Positions 22,110 through 31,909 of a stretch of 64,000 bases of DNA are shown in pieces. The notes below the pieces were generated by a model. That model searched no databases. It was given only the letters and a program-made list of their open reading frames with translations, and had not been told where the DNA came from. A program made the translations under genes and the position numbers. Each line of letters opens with the position of its first letter. Position 1 is the stretch's first letter. The DNA comes from Variovorax paradoxus (GTDB taxonomy: Bacteria > Pseudomonadota > Gammaproteobacteria > Burkholderiales > Burkholderiaceae_C): assembly GCF_902712855.1 (NCBI RefSeq), contig NZ_LR743507.1:5194001-5258000 (forward strand), written 5' to 3'.

Positions 22110-23297
22110 ATGCTCATCGACTTCTTCTACACCCTGCGCTCGGCCAAGCTGCCGGTGTCGGTCAAGGAATACCTCACGCTGCTCGAGGCGCTGCAGGCCG
22201 ACGTGGTGGGGCCCAACTCCGACGGCGCCTACGGGATCGACGACTTCTACTATCTCTCGCGCACCGCGCTGGTGAAGGACGAGAAGCACTACGACAAGTT
22301 CGACCGCGCCTTCGCCGCCTACTTCAAGGGCGTGGAGATGCTCACCGACTTCACCAAGGAAGTGCCGCTCGACTGGCTCAAGAAGACGCTCGAGCGCGAG
22401 TTCACGGCCGAAGAGAAGGCCAAGATCGAGAAGATGGGCTGGGACGAGCTCATGGAGACGCTCAAGAAGCGCTTCGAGGAGCAGAAGGAACGCCACGAGG
22501 GCGGCAGCAAGTGGATCGGCACCGGCGGCACCTCGCCCTTCGGCAACGGCGGCTACAACCCGCAGGGCATCCGCATCGGCGGCGCAGGCAAGAACAGGAG
22601 CGCGGTCAAGGTGTGGGACCAGCGCGCCTACAAGGACTACGACGACACGCAGGAACTCGGCACGCGCAACATCAAGGTGGCGCTGCGCCGCCTGCGCAAG
22701 TTCGCGCGCGAGGGCCACGACGAAGAGCTCGACCTGGACGACACCATCCACTCGACCGCGGCCAATGCCGGCTTCCTCGACATCAAGATGCGGCCCGAGC
22801 GCCACAACAACGTCAAGGTGCTGCTGCTGATGGACGTCGGCGGCACGATGGACGAGCACATCCAGCGCGTGGAGGAACTCTTCTCTGCCGTGAAGACCGA
22901 GTTCAAGCACCTGGAGTTCTTCTACTTCCACAACTGCGTGTACGACTTCATGTGGAAGAACAACAAGCGCCGCTTCTCCGAAAAGTTCGCGACCTGGGAC
23001 ATCCTGCGCAAGTACAACAAGGACTACAAGCTGATTTTCGTGGGCGACGCCACGATGAGCCCTTACGAAATATTGCAACCGGGCGGCAGCGTCGAATACA
23101 ACAACGAAGAGGCCGGCGCCGAGTGGATCCAGCGCCTCACCCACACCTTTCCCAAGTTCGCGTGGATCAACCCCGAACCGCAAGGCGTGTGGCAGTACCG
23201 CCAGAGCATCGCGGTGATGCAGCAGCTCATGTCGAACCGCATGTACCCCCTCACCCTGCGGGGCCTCGAGGAAGCGATGCGCATGCTGTCCAAGTAG
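22110..23297 (+). CDS. CoxE-like VWA-domain protein
   Basis: A 395-residue cytoplasmic protein of the CoxE/VWA family that partners MoxR ATPases. The start LIDFFYTLRSAKLPVSVKEY is typical. The VWA domain (~240-380) shows a modified metal site MDVGGTMDEH where DxSxS would be canonical, as usual in this family. A Gly-rich linker (GTGGTSPFGNGGYNPQG) precedes it. It could help assemble or activate a metalloenzyme, but no such target is encoded nearby. Confidence 0.92.
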   Translation: MLIDFFYTLRSAKLPVSVKEYLTLLEALQADVVGPNSDGAYGIDDFYYLSRTALVKDEKHYDKFDRAFAAYFKGVEMLTDFTKEVPLDWLKKTLEREFTAEEKAKIEKMGWDELMETLKKRFEEQKERHEGGSKWIGTGGTSPFGNGGYNPQGIRIGGAGKNRSAVKVWDQRAYKDYDDTQELGTRNIKVALRRLRKFAREGHDEELDLDDTIHSTAANAGFLDIKMRPERHNNVKVLLLMDVGGTMDEHIQRVEELFSAVKTEFKHLEFFYFHNCVYDFMWKNNKRRFSEKFATWDILRKYNKDYKLIFVGDATMSPYEILQPGGSVEYNNEEAGAEWIQRLTHTFPKFAWINPEPQGVWQYRQSIAVMQQLMSNRMYPLTLRGLEEAMRMLSK

Positions 23298-23361
23298 GAC
23301 GAAGCCGTCTATGTCGCCGGCTCCTCCTGGAACCGGCGGGGCTTGCTGTCAAAATCCGCCC

Positions 23362-25320
23362 ATGGTCAGGGTGGTTCCAGTTTCCTTGCCGGCTTGGTGG
23401 CCGGCTTTGCTTTTTTCAGGCGTCCTGCTTCTGCAAGGCTGCAGCCTGCTGCCGGGAAAAGGCAAGGAGCCCGCCGAGGGCCGGCCCGCCGCCGGCATTG
23501 TGCGCAGCGGCCCCGCGGCCGACGGCAACAGCAGCGAGGACCAGGGCGGCTCCGGCAAGAAGGACGACAAGGGCAAGGCCGGCGCGAAGCGCGATGCCTT
23601 CACCGTCGACGTGCGCGGCCCCGAGGCGGTGCGCGACTATCTGAAGCTGCACCTCGAGATCCAGCGCTATCGCGAGCTCGACGATCTCGGCGCCACCGAG
23701 ATCTCGCGCCTCATGGTGGCCGCCGAGTCGAACGCGCGCGAGTTGCTCGGCACGCTCGGCTACTTCACGCCCACGCTGACGCTGGAGCTCAACGAGACGC
23801 CCGAAAGCACCAAGGCGCCGCGCGAGATCGTCATCACCGTGTCGCCGGGCGAGATCACCAAGGTGAGCAACGTGCAGCTCAGCTATGCGGGCGCCATCGC
23901 GGACGATCCGTCGGCAGAGTCGCAGCGCGATTCGATCCGCACCAACTGGGCCCTGCGCGCCGGCCAGCCGTTCACCCAGCAGGCGTGGGACGACGCCAAG
24001 ACCGTCGCGCTGCGCAGCCTCACTGCAAAGCGCTTTCCCACCGGCACCATCGAGATCAGCCGCGCCGAGGTCGACGCAGACCGCCACGAGGCGCGCCTGA
24101 GCGCCACCTACCAGTCGGGGCCGGCCTACAAGTTCGGCCCGCTGGTGCTGCGCGGCATCCAGCGCTACGACCCCGACGGCGCGCGCCGCATCGCGCGCCT
24201 GCCCAGCGGCCAGGACTACGACCAGCAGAAGCTGCTCGACGCGCAGCAGCGCCTGGCCAGCAGCGGCTACTACGACTCCGTGTTCCTCACGCTCGACACC
24301 GACAGCGGCAACCCGCTGGTCGCGCCCGTCATCGCACAGCTGCGCGAGGCGCCGCTTCAAAAGGTGGTGCTGGGCGTGGGCTTCACCACCGACAACGGCC
24401 CGCGCCTGTCGATCGACCACATCCACAACCAGGTGCCGCTGCTGGGCTGGCGCGCGGTTTCGCGGCTGTCGGTCGACCGCGACATCAAGTCGCTGAGCAC
24501 CGAGCTCAAGGCCATTCCCGACGACCACGGCTGGCAATGGTTCACCGGCGCCGAACTCAAGAGCGAGCAGTCGGGCAGCTACGTGGTCGACAGCGGCCGC
24601 CTGCGCGGCGGGCGCAGCAAGTCGAGCGACCACATCGACCGCAGCTACTTCCTGCAGTACGACTACGCGCAGAACCGCGGCATCGACGCGCCGCCTTCGG
24701 CCTCGGCCGTCACCGCCAACTGGGGCTGGACCGGGCGCTACTTCGACGACAACTCCGCGCCCACGCGCGGCTTCGGTCTGGCGCTGGAAGTGGCCGCGGG
24801 CTACACCCTCACCGGCGAGCAGGTGCCCTTCACGCGCACCTACGCGCGCTGGCTCGGCGTGGTGCCGCTGGGCTCGGCCGAGGACAAGGAGACCCGCGCG
24901 CGCCGCAGCCGCCTGCAGCTGCGCGTGGAAGCCGGCGCCGTGTCGGCGAAGGACAGTGCGCAGATCCCCTCGACGCTGATGTTCCTCACCGGCGGCGACA
25001 CCACCGTGCGCGGCTACAGCTACAAGCAGATCGGCACCATTCGGCCCGACGGCCAGACCGTGGCCGGCCGCTACCTCGGCGTGGCCAGCGTCGAGTGGCA
25101 GCGGCCCTTCGTCTACCAGGACAAGCTCACCGCCTGGGAGAGCGTGCTGTTCGTCGACGCCGGTGCGGTGGCCGACAAGCCCGGCGAACTCAAGCCCAAG
25201 GTGGGCGTGGGCGTGGGCGCGCGCTGGCAAAGCCCGGTGGGGCCGGTGCAGGCCGACCTGGCCTATGGCGTGGACACGAAGAAGTTCCGCCTGCATTTCC
25301 GGCTGGGCTTCACCTTCTGA
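23362..25320 (+). CDS. tamA: TamA outer membrane assembly factor
   Basis: A 652-residue BamA-superfamily protein that, with TamB, helps move proteins and phospholipids to the outer membrane. Its signal peptide ends in LLLQGC, which resembles a lipobox. A charged linker follows, then three POTRA domains (~70-330), then a C-terminal 16-strand barrel ending FRLHFRLGFTF, the usual terminal aromatic beta-signal. The barrel has the conserved FLTGGDTTVRGYSY motif. I chose the ATG at 23362 because it gives the signal peptide directly. It lies 10 bp upstream of tamB. Confidence 0.93.
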   Translation: MVRVVPVSLPAWWPALLFSGVLLLQGCSLLPGKGKEPAEGRPAAGIVRSGPAADGNSSEDQGGSGKKDDKGKAGAKRDAFTVDVRGPEAVRDYLKLHLEIQRYRELDDLGATEISRLMVAAESNARELLGTLGYFTPTLTLELNETPESTKAPREIVITVSPGEITKVSNVQLSYAGAIADDPSAESQRDSIRTNWALRAGQPFTQQAWDDAKTVALRSLTAKRFPTGTIEISRAEVDADRHEARLSATYQSGPAYKFGPLVLRGIQRYDPDGARRIARLPSGQDYDQQKLLDAQQRLASSGYYDSVFLTLDTDSGNPLVAPVIAQLREAPLQKVVLGVGFTTDNGPRLSIDHIHNQVPLLGWRAVSRLSVDRDIKSLSTELKAIPDDHGWQWFTGAELKSEQSGSYVVDSGRLRGGRSKSSDHIDRSYFLQYDYAQNRGIDAPPSASAVTANWGWTGRYFDDNSAPTRGFGLALEVAAGYTLTGEQVPFTRTYARWLGVVPLGSAEDKETRARRSRLQLRVEAGAVSAKDSAQIPSTLMFLTGGDTTVRGYSYKQIGTIRPDGQTVAGRYLGVASVEWQRPFVYQDKLTAWESVLFVDAGAVADKPGELKPKVGVGVGARWQSPVGPVQADLAYGVDTKKFRLHFRLGFTF

Positions 25321-25330
25321 CCGCGTGCCG

Positions 25331-28300
25331 ATGAGCGACGACACCGAACCGACATCCGCATCCGCCGGCGCGCCCGCCCCGGTGGCGGCGCCCGTGCGGC
25401 GTTCGCGCGCGCGCCGCGCGGCGCGTGCCTTCGCCTGGACCGTGGCCGGCCTGCTGCTCGCGGTGCTGCTGCTGGTGGCCGGCGCGTGGTGGTACATCGG
25501 CTCCAACAAGTCGCTGGCCTTCGCGCTCGCGCAGGCCGCGCAACGCCTGCCGGCAGGCCAGACTCTCGAAAGCCGCGACGTCACCGGCTCGCTGCGCACC
25601 GGCGGCCACATCGGCTGGCTCAAGTACCAGAGCGAGAGCATCGCCGTGGAGGTGAACGACGCCACCATCGGCTGGACGCTGGCCCCGCTGTTCGAACGCA
25701 AGGTGCAGCTCGGCGAGGTGCACGCGAAGCAGGTGCTCATCGAGAAGCGCGGCGCGCCCAGCGAGGAGCCCGTCAAGCCGCTCGAGCAGATCGTGCTGCC
25801 GGTGGAGGTGGAGCTGCCGTTCCGCATCGACGAAGTGCGCTGGGCCGGCCCGCCCGTGCTGCAGGCGCTCAACCTGTCGGGCAACTACAGCTACAACAAG
25901 GCCTCCGAGCACGCGCTGGAGATCAAGGGCGTCGACATTGCCGACGGCCACTACAGCGCCCGCGTGAAGCTGCAGGGTACGGCGCCCATGGCCATCGACG
26001 CCGCGCTCGACGGCCGCGTGAAAGCCCCGCTCGCCGAGGACCGCCGCATCGAAGTGCTGGCCGCCGCCACCGTGAAGGGCACGCTCGCCGGCACCGGCGC
26101 GCGCCTGCAGGTGGCCGCCGAACTCAAGCCCGCCGAAGAGAACGCCGACGCCCCCATGCAGGCCAGCCTGCAGGCGCAGATCGCGCCATGGTTGCCGCAA
26201 CCCGTCATCGACGCCAGGGCCGACCTGCGCAACGTCGACGCCTCCACGCTGTGGCCCGGCGCGCCGCAGACGCAGCTCACCGGCAACGTCGAGCTGCAGC
26301 CCGACGCCGACACCGGCCCCGCCGCCTGGAAAGCCTCGGCCGACGTGCGCAACGCCGTGCCCGGACCGTGGGACAAGGCGAAGCTGCCGCTCGAACAGGT
26401 GAAGGCGCGCGTCGGCTTCGACGGCACCAGCTGGAGCATTCCCGAAGCCACGGTGCGCGCGGGCGGCGGCCGCATCGACGCCGCCGGCAAGTGGAGCCCC
26501 GCGCCCTCGCCATGGCAGGCCCAGGCCACCGTGCGCGGCGTGCGGCCCGGCGCGCTGTACAGCGAGCTCTCGGGCGCGCCCGTGAGCGGCACGCTCAAGG
26601 CCGAGCAGAAGGAAAGCACCATCACCTTCGACACCGCGCTGCGCGCCGAAGGCGGCGCAGGCAGCAAGGCCCTGCCCGGCTTCGCGCTCGACCGCGCACT
26701 GGCCCAGGGCCAGTGGAAGGACCAGGTGCTCGACCTGCGCACGCTGCGCATCGAGGCCCAGCGCGCCAGCGTCGACGGCAAGCTGCAGGTGCGCGTGGCC
26801 GAACAGGCCGCCAGCGGCAAGCTCGGCCTGGTGCTGCCGGGCGGCAGCGCGCAGGTCGAAGGCCGCATCGCACCGAACGCGGGCGGCGGCGACATCAAGG
26901 CCAGCATCGACGACGCCGACACCGTGCAGCGCTGGGTGCAGGGCCTGCCGGGCCTGTCGAAGGTGTTCGCCAGCACCAGCGCCAAGGGCTCGGCCAGGCT
27001 CGACGCCAGCTGGCAAGGCGGCTGGCAGACCATCCAGCGCCGCCTCGAGAACGCCAACGCGCCCGCGCAGCGCGGCGTCACCGAACCCAGCCTGAAGGCC
27101 ATGCTCGGCGTGCCGCGCCTCGACCTGATGCTGCCCGCCGCGCAGCCCGGCGCCGCCGCCACCGAGATCCAGTTGCGCGACCTGCGCGCCGACCTCGCCG
27201 GCACCCTGGCCCAGGCCGCGCTCACGCTCAAGGGCCAGGCCGCCACCGGCACGCAGAAGTTCGACATCGACACCCGCGCCAGCGGCGGCATCGCCGGGCC
27301 GGGCCAGTGGCGCGCCGCCGTCGCCAGCCTCAGGCTGCAGGCACAGGACAGCACTGCCACCGGCAACCCGTGGGTGGTGGAACTGAGCCGCGAGGTCACC
27401 GCCACCATCCGCACCGCCGGCGGCAACGCACCGCGCCTCGACGTCGAGGCCTCCGCCGCCGCGGCCACGCTGCGCGGCCCGGTGCCCGGCACCGTGCGCA
27501 TCGACTGGCAGCCGCTGCGCTTCAGCCAGAGCGGCGCGGCGCCCAACCAGGTGTTCCGCCTGCAGTCGAAGGGCGAGCTCAAGGGCCTGCCCATGGCCTG
27601 GGCCGGTGCCTTCGGCGCCGACACCACGCTCGGCGAGTACGGCATCAGCGGCGACCTGCTGTTCGACGGCGACTGGGACATCGACGCCGGCGACACCCTG
27701 CGCGCCAAGGCCCGCATCGCACGCCAGAGCGGCGACATCCGCGTGCAGGCCGGAGAGGCCGCGCTGGTCACGCGCATCACCAGCAGCGGCACCGGCACCG
27801 CCAGCGAACGCACCATGAACGCCGCATCGGCCGGCGGCGAAGCGCCCAGCACGCCGGCCGGCCTGCGCCAGGCCGAGCTGCGGCTCGACGCCGAAGGCGA
27901 CGCCGTGCGCGCCAGCCTCGCATGGGACAGCGAACGCGCCGGCAAGATCGACGCCGACCTGAACACCCGTGTGCAGCAACGCGCCGGCGGCTGGCAGTGG
28001 GCGCCCGACGCGCCGCTGGGCGGCACCATCAAGGCCAGCCTGCCGAACCTGGGCGTGTGGTCGATGCTCGCGCCGCCGGGCTGGCGCATCGCCGGCACAC
28101 TCGACGCCAGCGCCACGCTGTCGGGCAACCGCGACGTACCGCGCTGGAACGGCACCCTGGGCGCCGACAAGCTCGCGCTGCGCGCACCGGTGGAAGGCCT
28201 CGACCTGCGCGACGGCCGCCTGCGCGCCACCCTGAGCGGCGAGCGCGTCGACATCACCGAATTCACCCTGAAGGGCGGCGCCGGCAGCAATGCGCGCATC

Positions 28301-29422
28301 GGCGGCCAGAGCGGCAACCGCAGCACAAACGCCAGCGAGGCCCGCACCGACGGCGGCACGCTCTCGGCCAGCGGCAACCTCGCGTGGGGCCCCACCAGCG
28401 GCGCGGCCTCGGGCATCCGCATGGCATTGCAAGGCCAGTTGCGCGCGCTGCGCGTGCTCGTGCGCACCGACCGGCAGGTCACGCTGTCGGGCGACCTGCA
28501 GGCCAAGCTCGACAACGGCCAGTTCAGCGTGCGCGGCAAGCTCCGGACCGACCGCGCCGTCATCATCCTGCCCGACGAGACCGCGCCCAGCCTGGGCAGC
28601 GACGTCGTCGTGCGCTCCGCCGCCAAGGACCGCGAGGCCGCCGAGGCCGCGAAGCGCGAGTCGGCACGTGCCGACGCGCAGGCGGCCAGGCCGCAGACCG
28701 CCAAGCCGCCGGACATCGTCGTCAACTTCGACCTGGGCGACGACTTCGCCGTGCAGGGCCGCGGCATCACCACCCGGCTCGAGGGCGACCTGGAGATCAG
28801 CAGCACCAAGCTCAATGCGCCGCCGCGCATCACCGGCGAGGTGAAGACCGTGAAGGGCCAGTACCGCGCCTACGGCCAGCAGCTCGACGTCGAAACCGGC
28901 GTGGCGCGCTTCAACGGGCCGTTCGACAACCCCGCGCTCGACATCCTCGCCATTCGACCGAACCTGTCGCAGCGCGCCGGCGTGCAGATCACTGGCAGCG
29001 CGCAGTCGCCGCGCGTCAAGCTGTACTCGGAGCCTGCGCTGTCCGACGCCGAAACGCTCTCGTGGGTGGTGCTGGGCCGCGCCTCGGCCACCAGCGGCGG
29101 CGAGTCGGCCCTGCTGCAGCAGGCCGCGCTGTCGCTCATCGGCAAGATCGGCGGCAGCGGCACCGGCGGCGGCCTCGCCAGCCGCTTCGGGCTGGACGAA
29201 CTCGGCTTCAAGGGCCCCGGCAACGGCGGCGACCTGCGCGAATCCGCCGTCACGCTGGGCAAGCGGCTGTCGAAGGACTTCTACATCACCTACGAACGCA
29301 GCATCGGCGGCACTTTCGGCACCCTGTTCATCTTCTACGACCTCACCACCCGGCTCACGCTGCGGGGGCAGGCGGGGCAGACCAGCGGGGTGGACCTGAT
29401 CTACACCGTCAAGTACGACTGA
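25331..29422 (+). CDS. tamB: TamB translocation and assembly protein (DUF490)
   Basis: A 1363-residue AsmA-like lipid-transfer/assembly protein. It has one N-terminal transmembrane anchor (~35-57) after a basic Arg-rich stretch. A very long beta-groove region follows, made of repeated Gly/Ala/Asp-rich strands. The C-terminal DUF490/TamB domain includes GVQITGSAQSPRVKLYSEPA, AETLSWVVLGR and the end GVDLIYTVKYD. The start at 25331 follows tamA by 10 bp, and an open frame from 25163 overlaps tamA and is not a real start. It probably bridges inner and outer membrane with TamA. Confidence 0.94.
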   Translation: MSDDTEPTSASAGAPAPVAAPVRRSRARRAARAFAWTVAGLLLAVLLLVAGAWWYIGSNKSLAFALAQAAQRLPAGQTLESRDVTGSLRTGGHIGWLKYQSESIAVEVNDATIGWTLAPLFERKVQLGEVHAKQVLIEKRGAPSEEPVKPLEQIVLPVEVELPFRIDEVRWAGPPVLQALNLSGNYSYNKASEHALEIKGVDIADGHYSARVKLQGTAPMAIDAALDGRVKAPLAEDRRIEVLAAATVKGTLAGTGARLQVAAELKPAEENADAPMQASLQAQIAPWLPQPVIDARADLRNVDASTLWPGAPQTQLTGNVELQPDADTGPAAWKASADVRNAVPGPWDKAKLPLEQVKARVGFDGTSWSIPEATVRAGGGRIDAAGKWSPAPSPWQAQATVRGVRPGALYSELSGAPVSGTLKAEQKESTITFDTALRAEGGAGSKALPGFALDRALAQGQWKDQVLDLRTLRIEAQRASVDGKLQVRVAEQAASGKLGLVLPGGSAQVEGRIAPNAGGGDIKASIDDADTVQRWVQGLPGLSKVFASTSAKGSARLDASWQGGWQTIQRRLENANAPAQRGVTEPSLKAMLGVPRLDLMLPAAQPGAAATEIQLRDLRADLAGTLAQAALTLKGQAATGTQKFDIDTRASGGIAGPGQWRAAVASLRLQAQDSTATGNPWVVELSREVTATIRTAGGNAPRLDVEASAAAATLRGPVPGTVRIDWQPLRFSQSGAAPNQVFRLQSKGELKGLPMAWAGAFGADTTLGEYGISGDLLFDGDWDIDAGDTLRAKARIARQSGDIRVQAGEAALVTRITSSGTGTASERTMNAASAGGEAPSTPAGLRQAELRLDAEGDAVRASLAWDSERAGKIDADLNTRVQQRAGGWQWAPDAPLGGTIKASLPNLGVWSMLAPPGWRIAGTLDASATLSGNRDVPRWNGTLGADKLALRAPVEGLDLRDGRLRATLSGERVDITEFTLKGGAGSNARIGGQSGNRSTNASEARTDGGTLSASGNLAWGPTSGAASGIRMALQGQLRALRVLVRTDRQVTLSGDLQAKLDNGQFSVRGKLRTDRAVIILPDETAPSLGSDVVVRSAAKDREAAEAAKRESARADAQAARPQTAKPPDIVVNFDLGDDFAVQGRGITTRLEGDLEISSTKLNAPPRITGEVKTVKGQYRAYGQQLDVETGVARFNGPFDNPALDILAIRPNLSQRAGVQITGSAQSPRVKLYSEPALSDAETLSWVVLGRASATSGGESALLQQAALSLIGKIGGSGTGGGLASRFGLDELGFKGPGNGGDLRESAVTLGKRLSKDFYITYERSIGGTFGTLFIFYDLTTRLTLRGQAGQTSGVDLIYTVKYD

Positions 29423-29487
29423 GCGGGCGCGGGTCGCAGGCAAGACGCGCCAAGCTGGTAAAGTGCGGGCCGCGCTTCAACGCAAAC

Positions 29488-29562
29488 GTCTTCGTAGTTC
29501 AATGGATAGAACGGGGTCCTCCTAAGACTCAGATACAGGTTCGATTCCTGTCGAAGGCACCA
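29488..29562 (+). tRNA. tRNA-Arg (CCT anticodon)
   Basis: The cloverleaf can be folded by eye. The acceptor stem GTCTTCG pairs with CGAAGGC, the D-stem is GTTC/GAAC, and the anticodon stem GGGTC/GACTC has loop CTCCTAA with anticodon CCT. The T-stem ACAGG/CCTGT has loop TTCGATT. The 3' end carries discriminator A and an encoded CCA. It reads the rare Arg codon AGG. Confidence 0.95.
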
Positions 29563-29566
29563 TTTC

Positions 29567-29603
29567 AAAGTCCGGCAGAGCTCCAGCTCTTCCGGACTTT
29601 TTC
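29567..29603 (+). terminator. Terminator behind tRNA-Arg
   Basis: AAGTCCGG at 29568-29575 pairs with CCGGACTT at 29592-29599, with an inner stem AGAGC/GCTCT, followed by a T-rich run ending in TTTTTC. It lies 5 bp behind the tRNA. Confidence 0.88.
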
Positions 29604-30067
29604 GTTTTCAGCGGGTGCAGATCGCAGCATGCCGGCTGCGGTCATTCCGCTATCGGCGCGCCCGTGCGAGGCGGCACGGTCGATGCGTGGCCGATCGACG
29701 GATCGTCGTTGGGAACGGCTGCTCTGCAGCGCCACGATCAGACAACGAGTGCAGTCTTTTGTGACCCCACGCCTCGCGCAGCACATGCCACGGCATTTCG
29801 AGAACTACTGGGCATTTGCGTTTCCTGTCTCGCGCAGTTCCTCTCTAAAGTGGGTGCCCTCATCCCCCAAAGCCGCGCTATGCAGGCAAGGAGCGCAACA
29901 CCCTTCCAGCACTTGAACGAACCAGCCGCCTGCCTCGCAGCGGGTCATCGAAAGCAGAGGCTGCACCGATGCAAATGCGAAGTATCAAAAGGCGACGGCC
30001 GGGATGCTCTAACACCCCAGCCGTCTGACCAAGTGAAGTGCCCAACCGTTGAAAGGAAGCACCCCAA
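29604..30067. other. 464 bp without a recognisable gene
   Basis: This stretch is less GC-rich than its surroundings. I see no convincing open frame, repeat or RNA fold. Its last part (GAAAGGAAG at about 30049) is the ribosome-binding region of the small gene at 30068. No integrase or direct repeat marks the tRNA as an insertion site. Confidence 0.6.
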
Positions 30068-30316
30068 ATGGCTACCTCGAATATAGCCCGCCCCTCCACG
30101 CCCCTCGTCTCCACCGAAGCCGACATCGACCCTGTCGCGCTTCTGGAAGAGCGCAGCACGCAGCTCTACTCGCTGCTCTGCTACTGCCACGGCAACGGAC
30201 ACCCGCAGCAGGAAGACGCGGGCCCCGAGCATCGCAACAACGTGTTCTGGCTGAGTTCCGTGCTCGCGAAGGAAGTGATGGACCTGATCCAGGTCTGCCT
30301 CAAGCGCAAGCCTTAG
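30068..30316 (+). CDS. Small protein of unknown function
   Basis: An 82-residue soluble protein with a good ribosome-binding site (GAAAGGAAG) before its ATG. The N-terminus is low in structure. The rest is helical, with a Cys-His patch (LLCYCHGNGH) and an amphipathic C-terminal helix (FWLSSVLAKEVMDLIQVCL). No family is recognised. The codon usage and the ribosome-binding site support a real gene, and the promoter may lie in the preceding AT-richer stretch. Confidence 0.7.
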   Translation: MATSNIARPSTPLVSTEADIDPVALLEERSTQLYSLLCYCHGNGHPQQEDAGPEHRNNVFWLSSVLAKEVMDLIQVCLKRKP

Positions 30317-30596
30317 ACGGCTTGGGCGACATCGCCAGCGTGTCTGCTCCACGGCCTTCGCTCGCGTCGGCCGTGGACTGCGGCAAAACGCGGGTCCGGT
30401 GCCGGCGCGCCATCGACGCTGTGCAGACAGGACCTCCGGCAACCGAAACCGGCCCGATGCATCGCGCGCGGTTAGCGTCGTCCGGTCACGGCAGAATGTC
30501 GCGACGGGCCGGAGCCGGCCCGAATGCCGTCGCTCAAGCCGACGCACCCGTTCGAGCAGCCTGCCTGCGCGCCCTTCAAATCGACGAGGTCACTCC

Positions 30597-31847
30597 GTGC
30601 CTGTTGCCCAGCTCTCCGTTTACTTCTTTCTTCAGATCGCCGTGATCATCGCCGCCAGCCAGCTGGTGGGCCGGCTGGCGCAGCGCGTGGGCCAGCCCCA
30701 GGTGGTCGGAGAGATGATCGCGGGCGTGCTGCTCGGGCCGTCGCTGTTCGGGTTGTTCCTGCCGGAAGTCCAGAAGGCCCTGTTTCCCAAGGAAACGCTC
30801 GGCATGCTCTACGTCGGCGCCCAGCTCGGCGTGGGCCTCTACATGTTCCTGGTCGGCACCGAGTTCCGTGCCGACCACTTCAGGAACCGGTTCAGGAGCG
30901 CCGCATCGGTATCGGCCGCGGGCATCGCCGTGCCGTTCGTCCTGGCCTTCATGCTCACCCCGTGGCTGCAAGGCATTCCCGGGCTGTTCGCAGAGCGGGT
31001 CCGGCCTTTCGAGGCCGCGCTCTTCATGGGCGCGTCGATCGCGATCACGGCCTTTCCGATGCTCGCGCGCATCATCCAGGAGCGCGGGCTGGCCGGCACC
31101 TCCCTCGGAACCCTGGCGCTCACGGCGGGTGCGGTCGACGATGCGGCGGCCTGGTGCATCCTCGCGATCGTGCTGGCCGGCTTCGGTGGATCGTGGGCGA
31201 GCGCCTACGTGGCCATCGGCGGCGGCATCGGGTTCGCACTGTTCATGATCTTCGCCGGCTCCAGGTTGCTGCGGCGGCTGGCGATGCACGTCAGCCCGAC
31301 TGCACCGCTGCCCACTTCGGTCCTCGCGCTCGTCTTGGTCCTCTTCGCGCTGAGCGCATTCGCCATGGACGCCATCGGCATCCATGCTGTCTTCGGCGGC
31401 TTCCTGCTCGGCGCGGTTCTCCCGCGGGGGGCGCTCACGCAAAAGCTGCGCGAGATGCTGCAGCCGTTCACAGTGGTGTTCCTGCTTCCGATGTTCTTCA
31501 CCTATTCGGGACTCAACACGCGCCTGGGCGTCCTCATGGACCCGGGGATCCTGCTGGCGGCCTTGGTGATCCTTGCCGCGTCCTTCGGCGGCAAGGGCAT
31601 CGCTTGCTGGGCGGCAGCCCGCGCCTCCGGCGAGAGCAAGCGGGACGCCATGGCGATCGGCTCGCTGATGAATGCGCGCGGCCTAATGGAACTCATCATC
31701 ATCAACATCGGCCTGGCAGCCGGCGTCATCCTCCCCGGCCTGTTCTCGATCCTCGTGCTGATGGCGATCCTGAGCACCTTGATGGCGACGCCGCTCTTCA
31801 ACTTCGTGACCCGGCAGCAACCCGGCGGTGCTGCTTCATCGGTCTGA
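30597..31847 (+). CDS. CPA2-type monovalent cation:proton antiporter
   Basis: A 416-residue integral membrane protein with about 12 hydrophobic segments. It carries the Na+/H+ exchanger family marks: VVGEMIAGVLLGPS early, a central TAGAVDDAAAWCILA (the two adjacent acidic residues bind the ion), and GFLLGAVLPRG later. There is no C-terminal TrkA-N domain, so it is a Kef-like membrane unit without nucleotide gating. I chose the GTG at 30597, where the first helix starts directly (VPVAQLSVYFFLQIAVI) with GAGG upstream. A longer reading from 30399 adds Arg-rich non-membrane sequence. Confidence 0.9.
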   Translation: MPVAQLSVYFFLQIAVIIAASQLVGRLAQRVGQPQVVGEMIAGVLLGPSLFGLFLPEVQKALFPKETLGMLYVGAQLGVGLYMFLVGTEFRADHFRNRFRSAASVSAAGIAVPFVLAFMLTPWLQGIPGLFAERVRPFEAALFMGASIAITAFPMLARIIQERGLAGTSLGTLALTAGAVDDAAAWCILAIVLAGFGGSWASAYVAIGGGIGFALFMIFAGSRLLRRLAMHVSPTAPLPTSVLALVLVLFALSAFAMDAIGIHAVFGGFLLGAVLPRGALTQKLREMLQPFTVVFLLPMFFTYSGLNTRLGVLMDPGILLAALVILAASFGGKGIACWAAARASGESKRDAMAIGSLMNARGLMELIIINIGLAAGVILPGLFSILVLMAILSTLMATPLFNFVTRQQPGGAASSV

Positions 31848-31909
31848 GGGGCATCCGGGCACGTGGCCAAGCGGCTGCTTGCAGGCGCGGCGCAGGCGCC
31901 GATGCCGAT

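Noticed and set aside
25310..29443. A 1377-residue open frame on the minus strand opposite tamB
   Set aside because: High-GC shadow; tamB has family motifs and a proper start beside tamA.
29488..30067. tRNA-Arg as the attachment site of an integrated element
   Set aside because: No integrase, no repeated tRNA 3' end and no boundary of composition downstream; neighbours look chromosomal.
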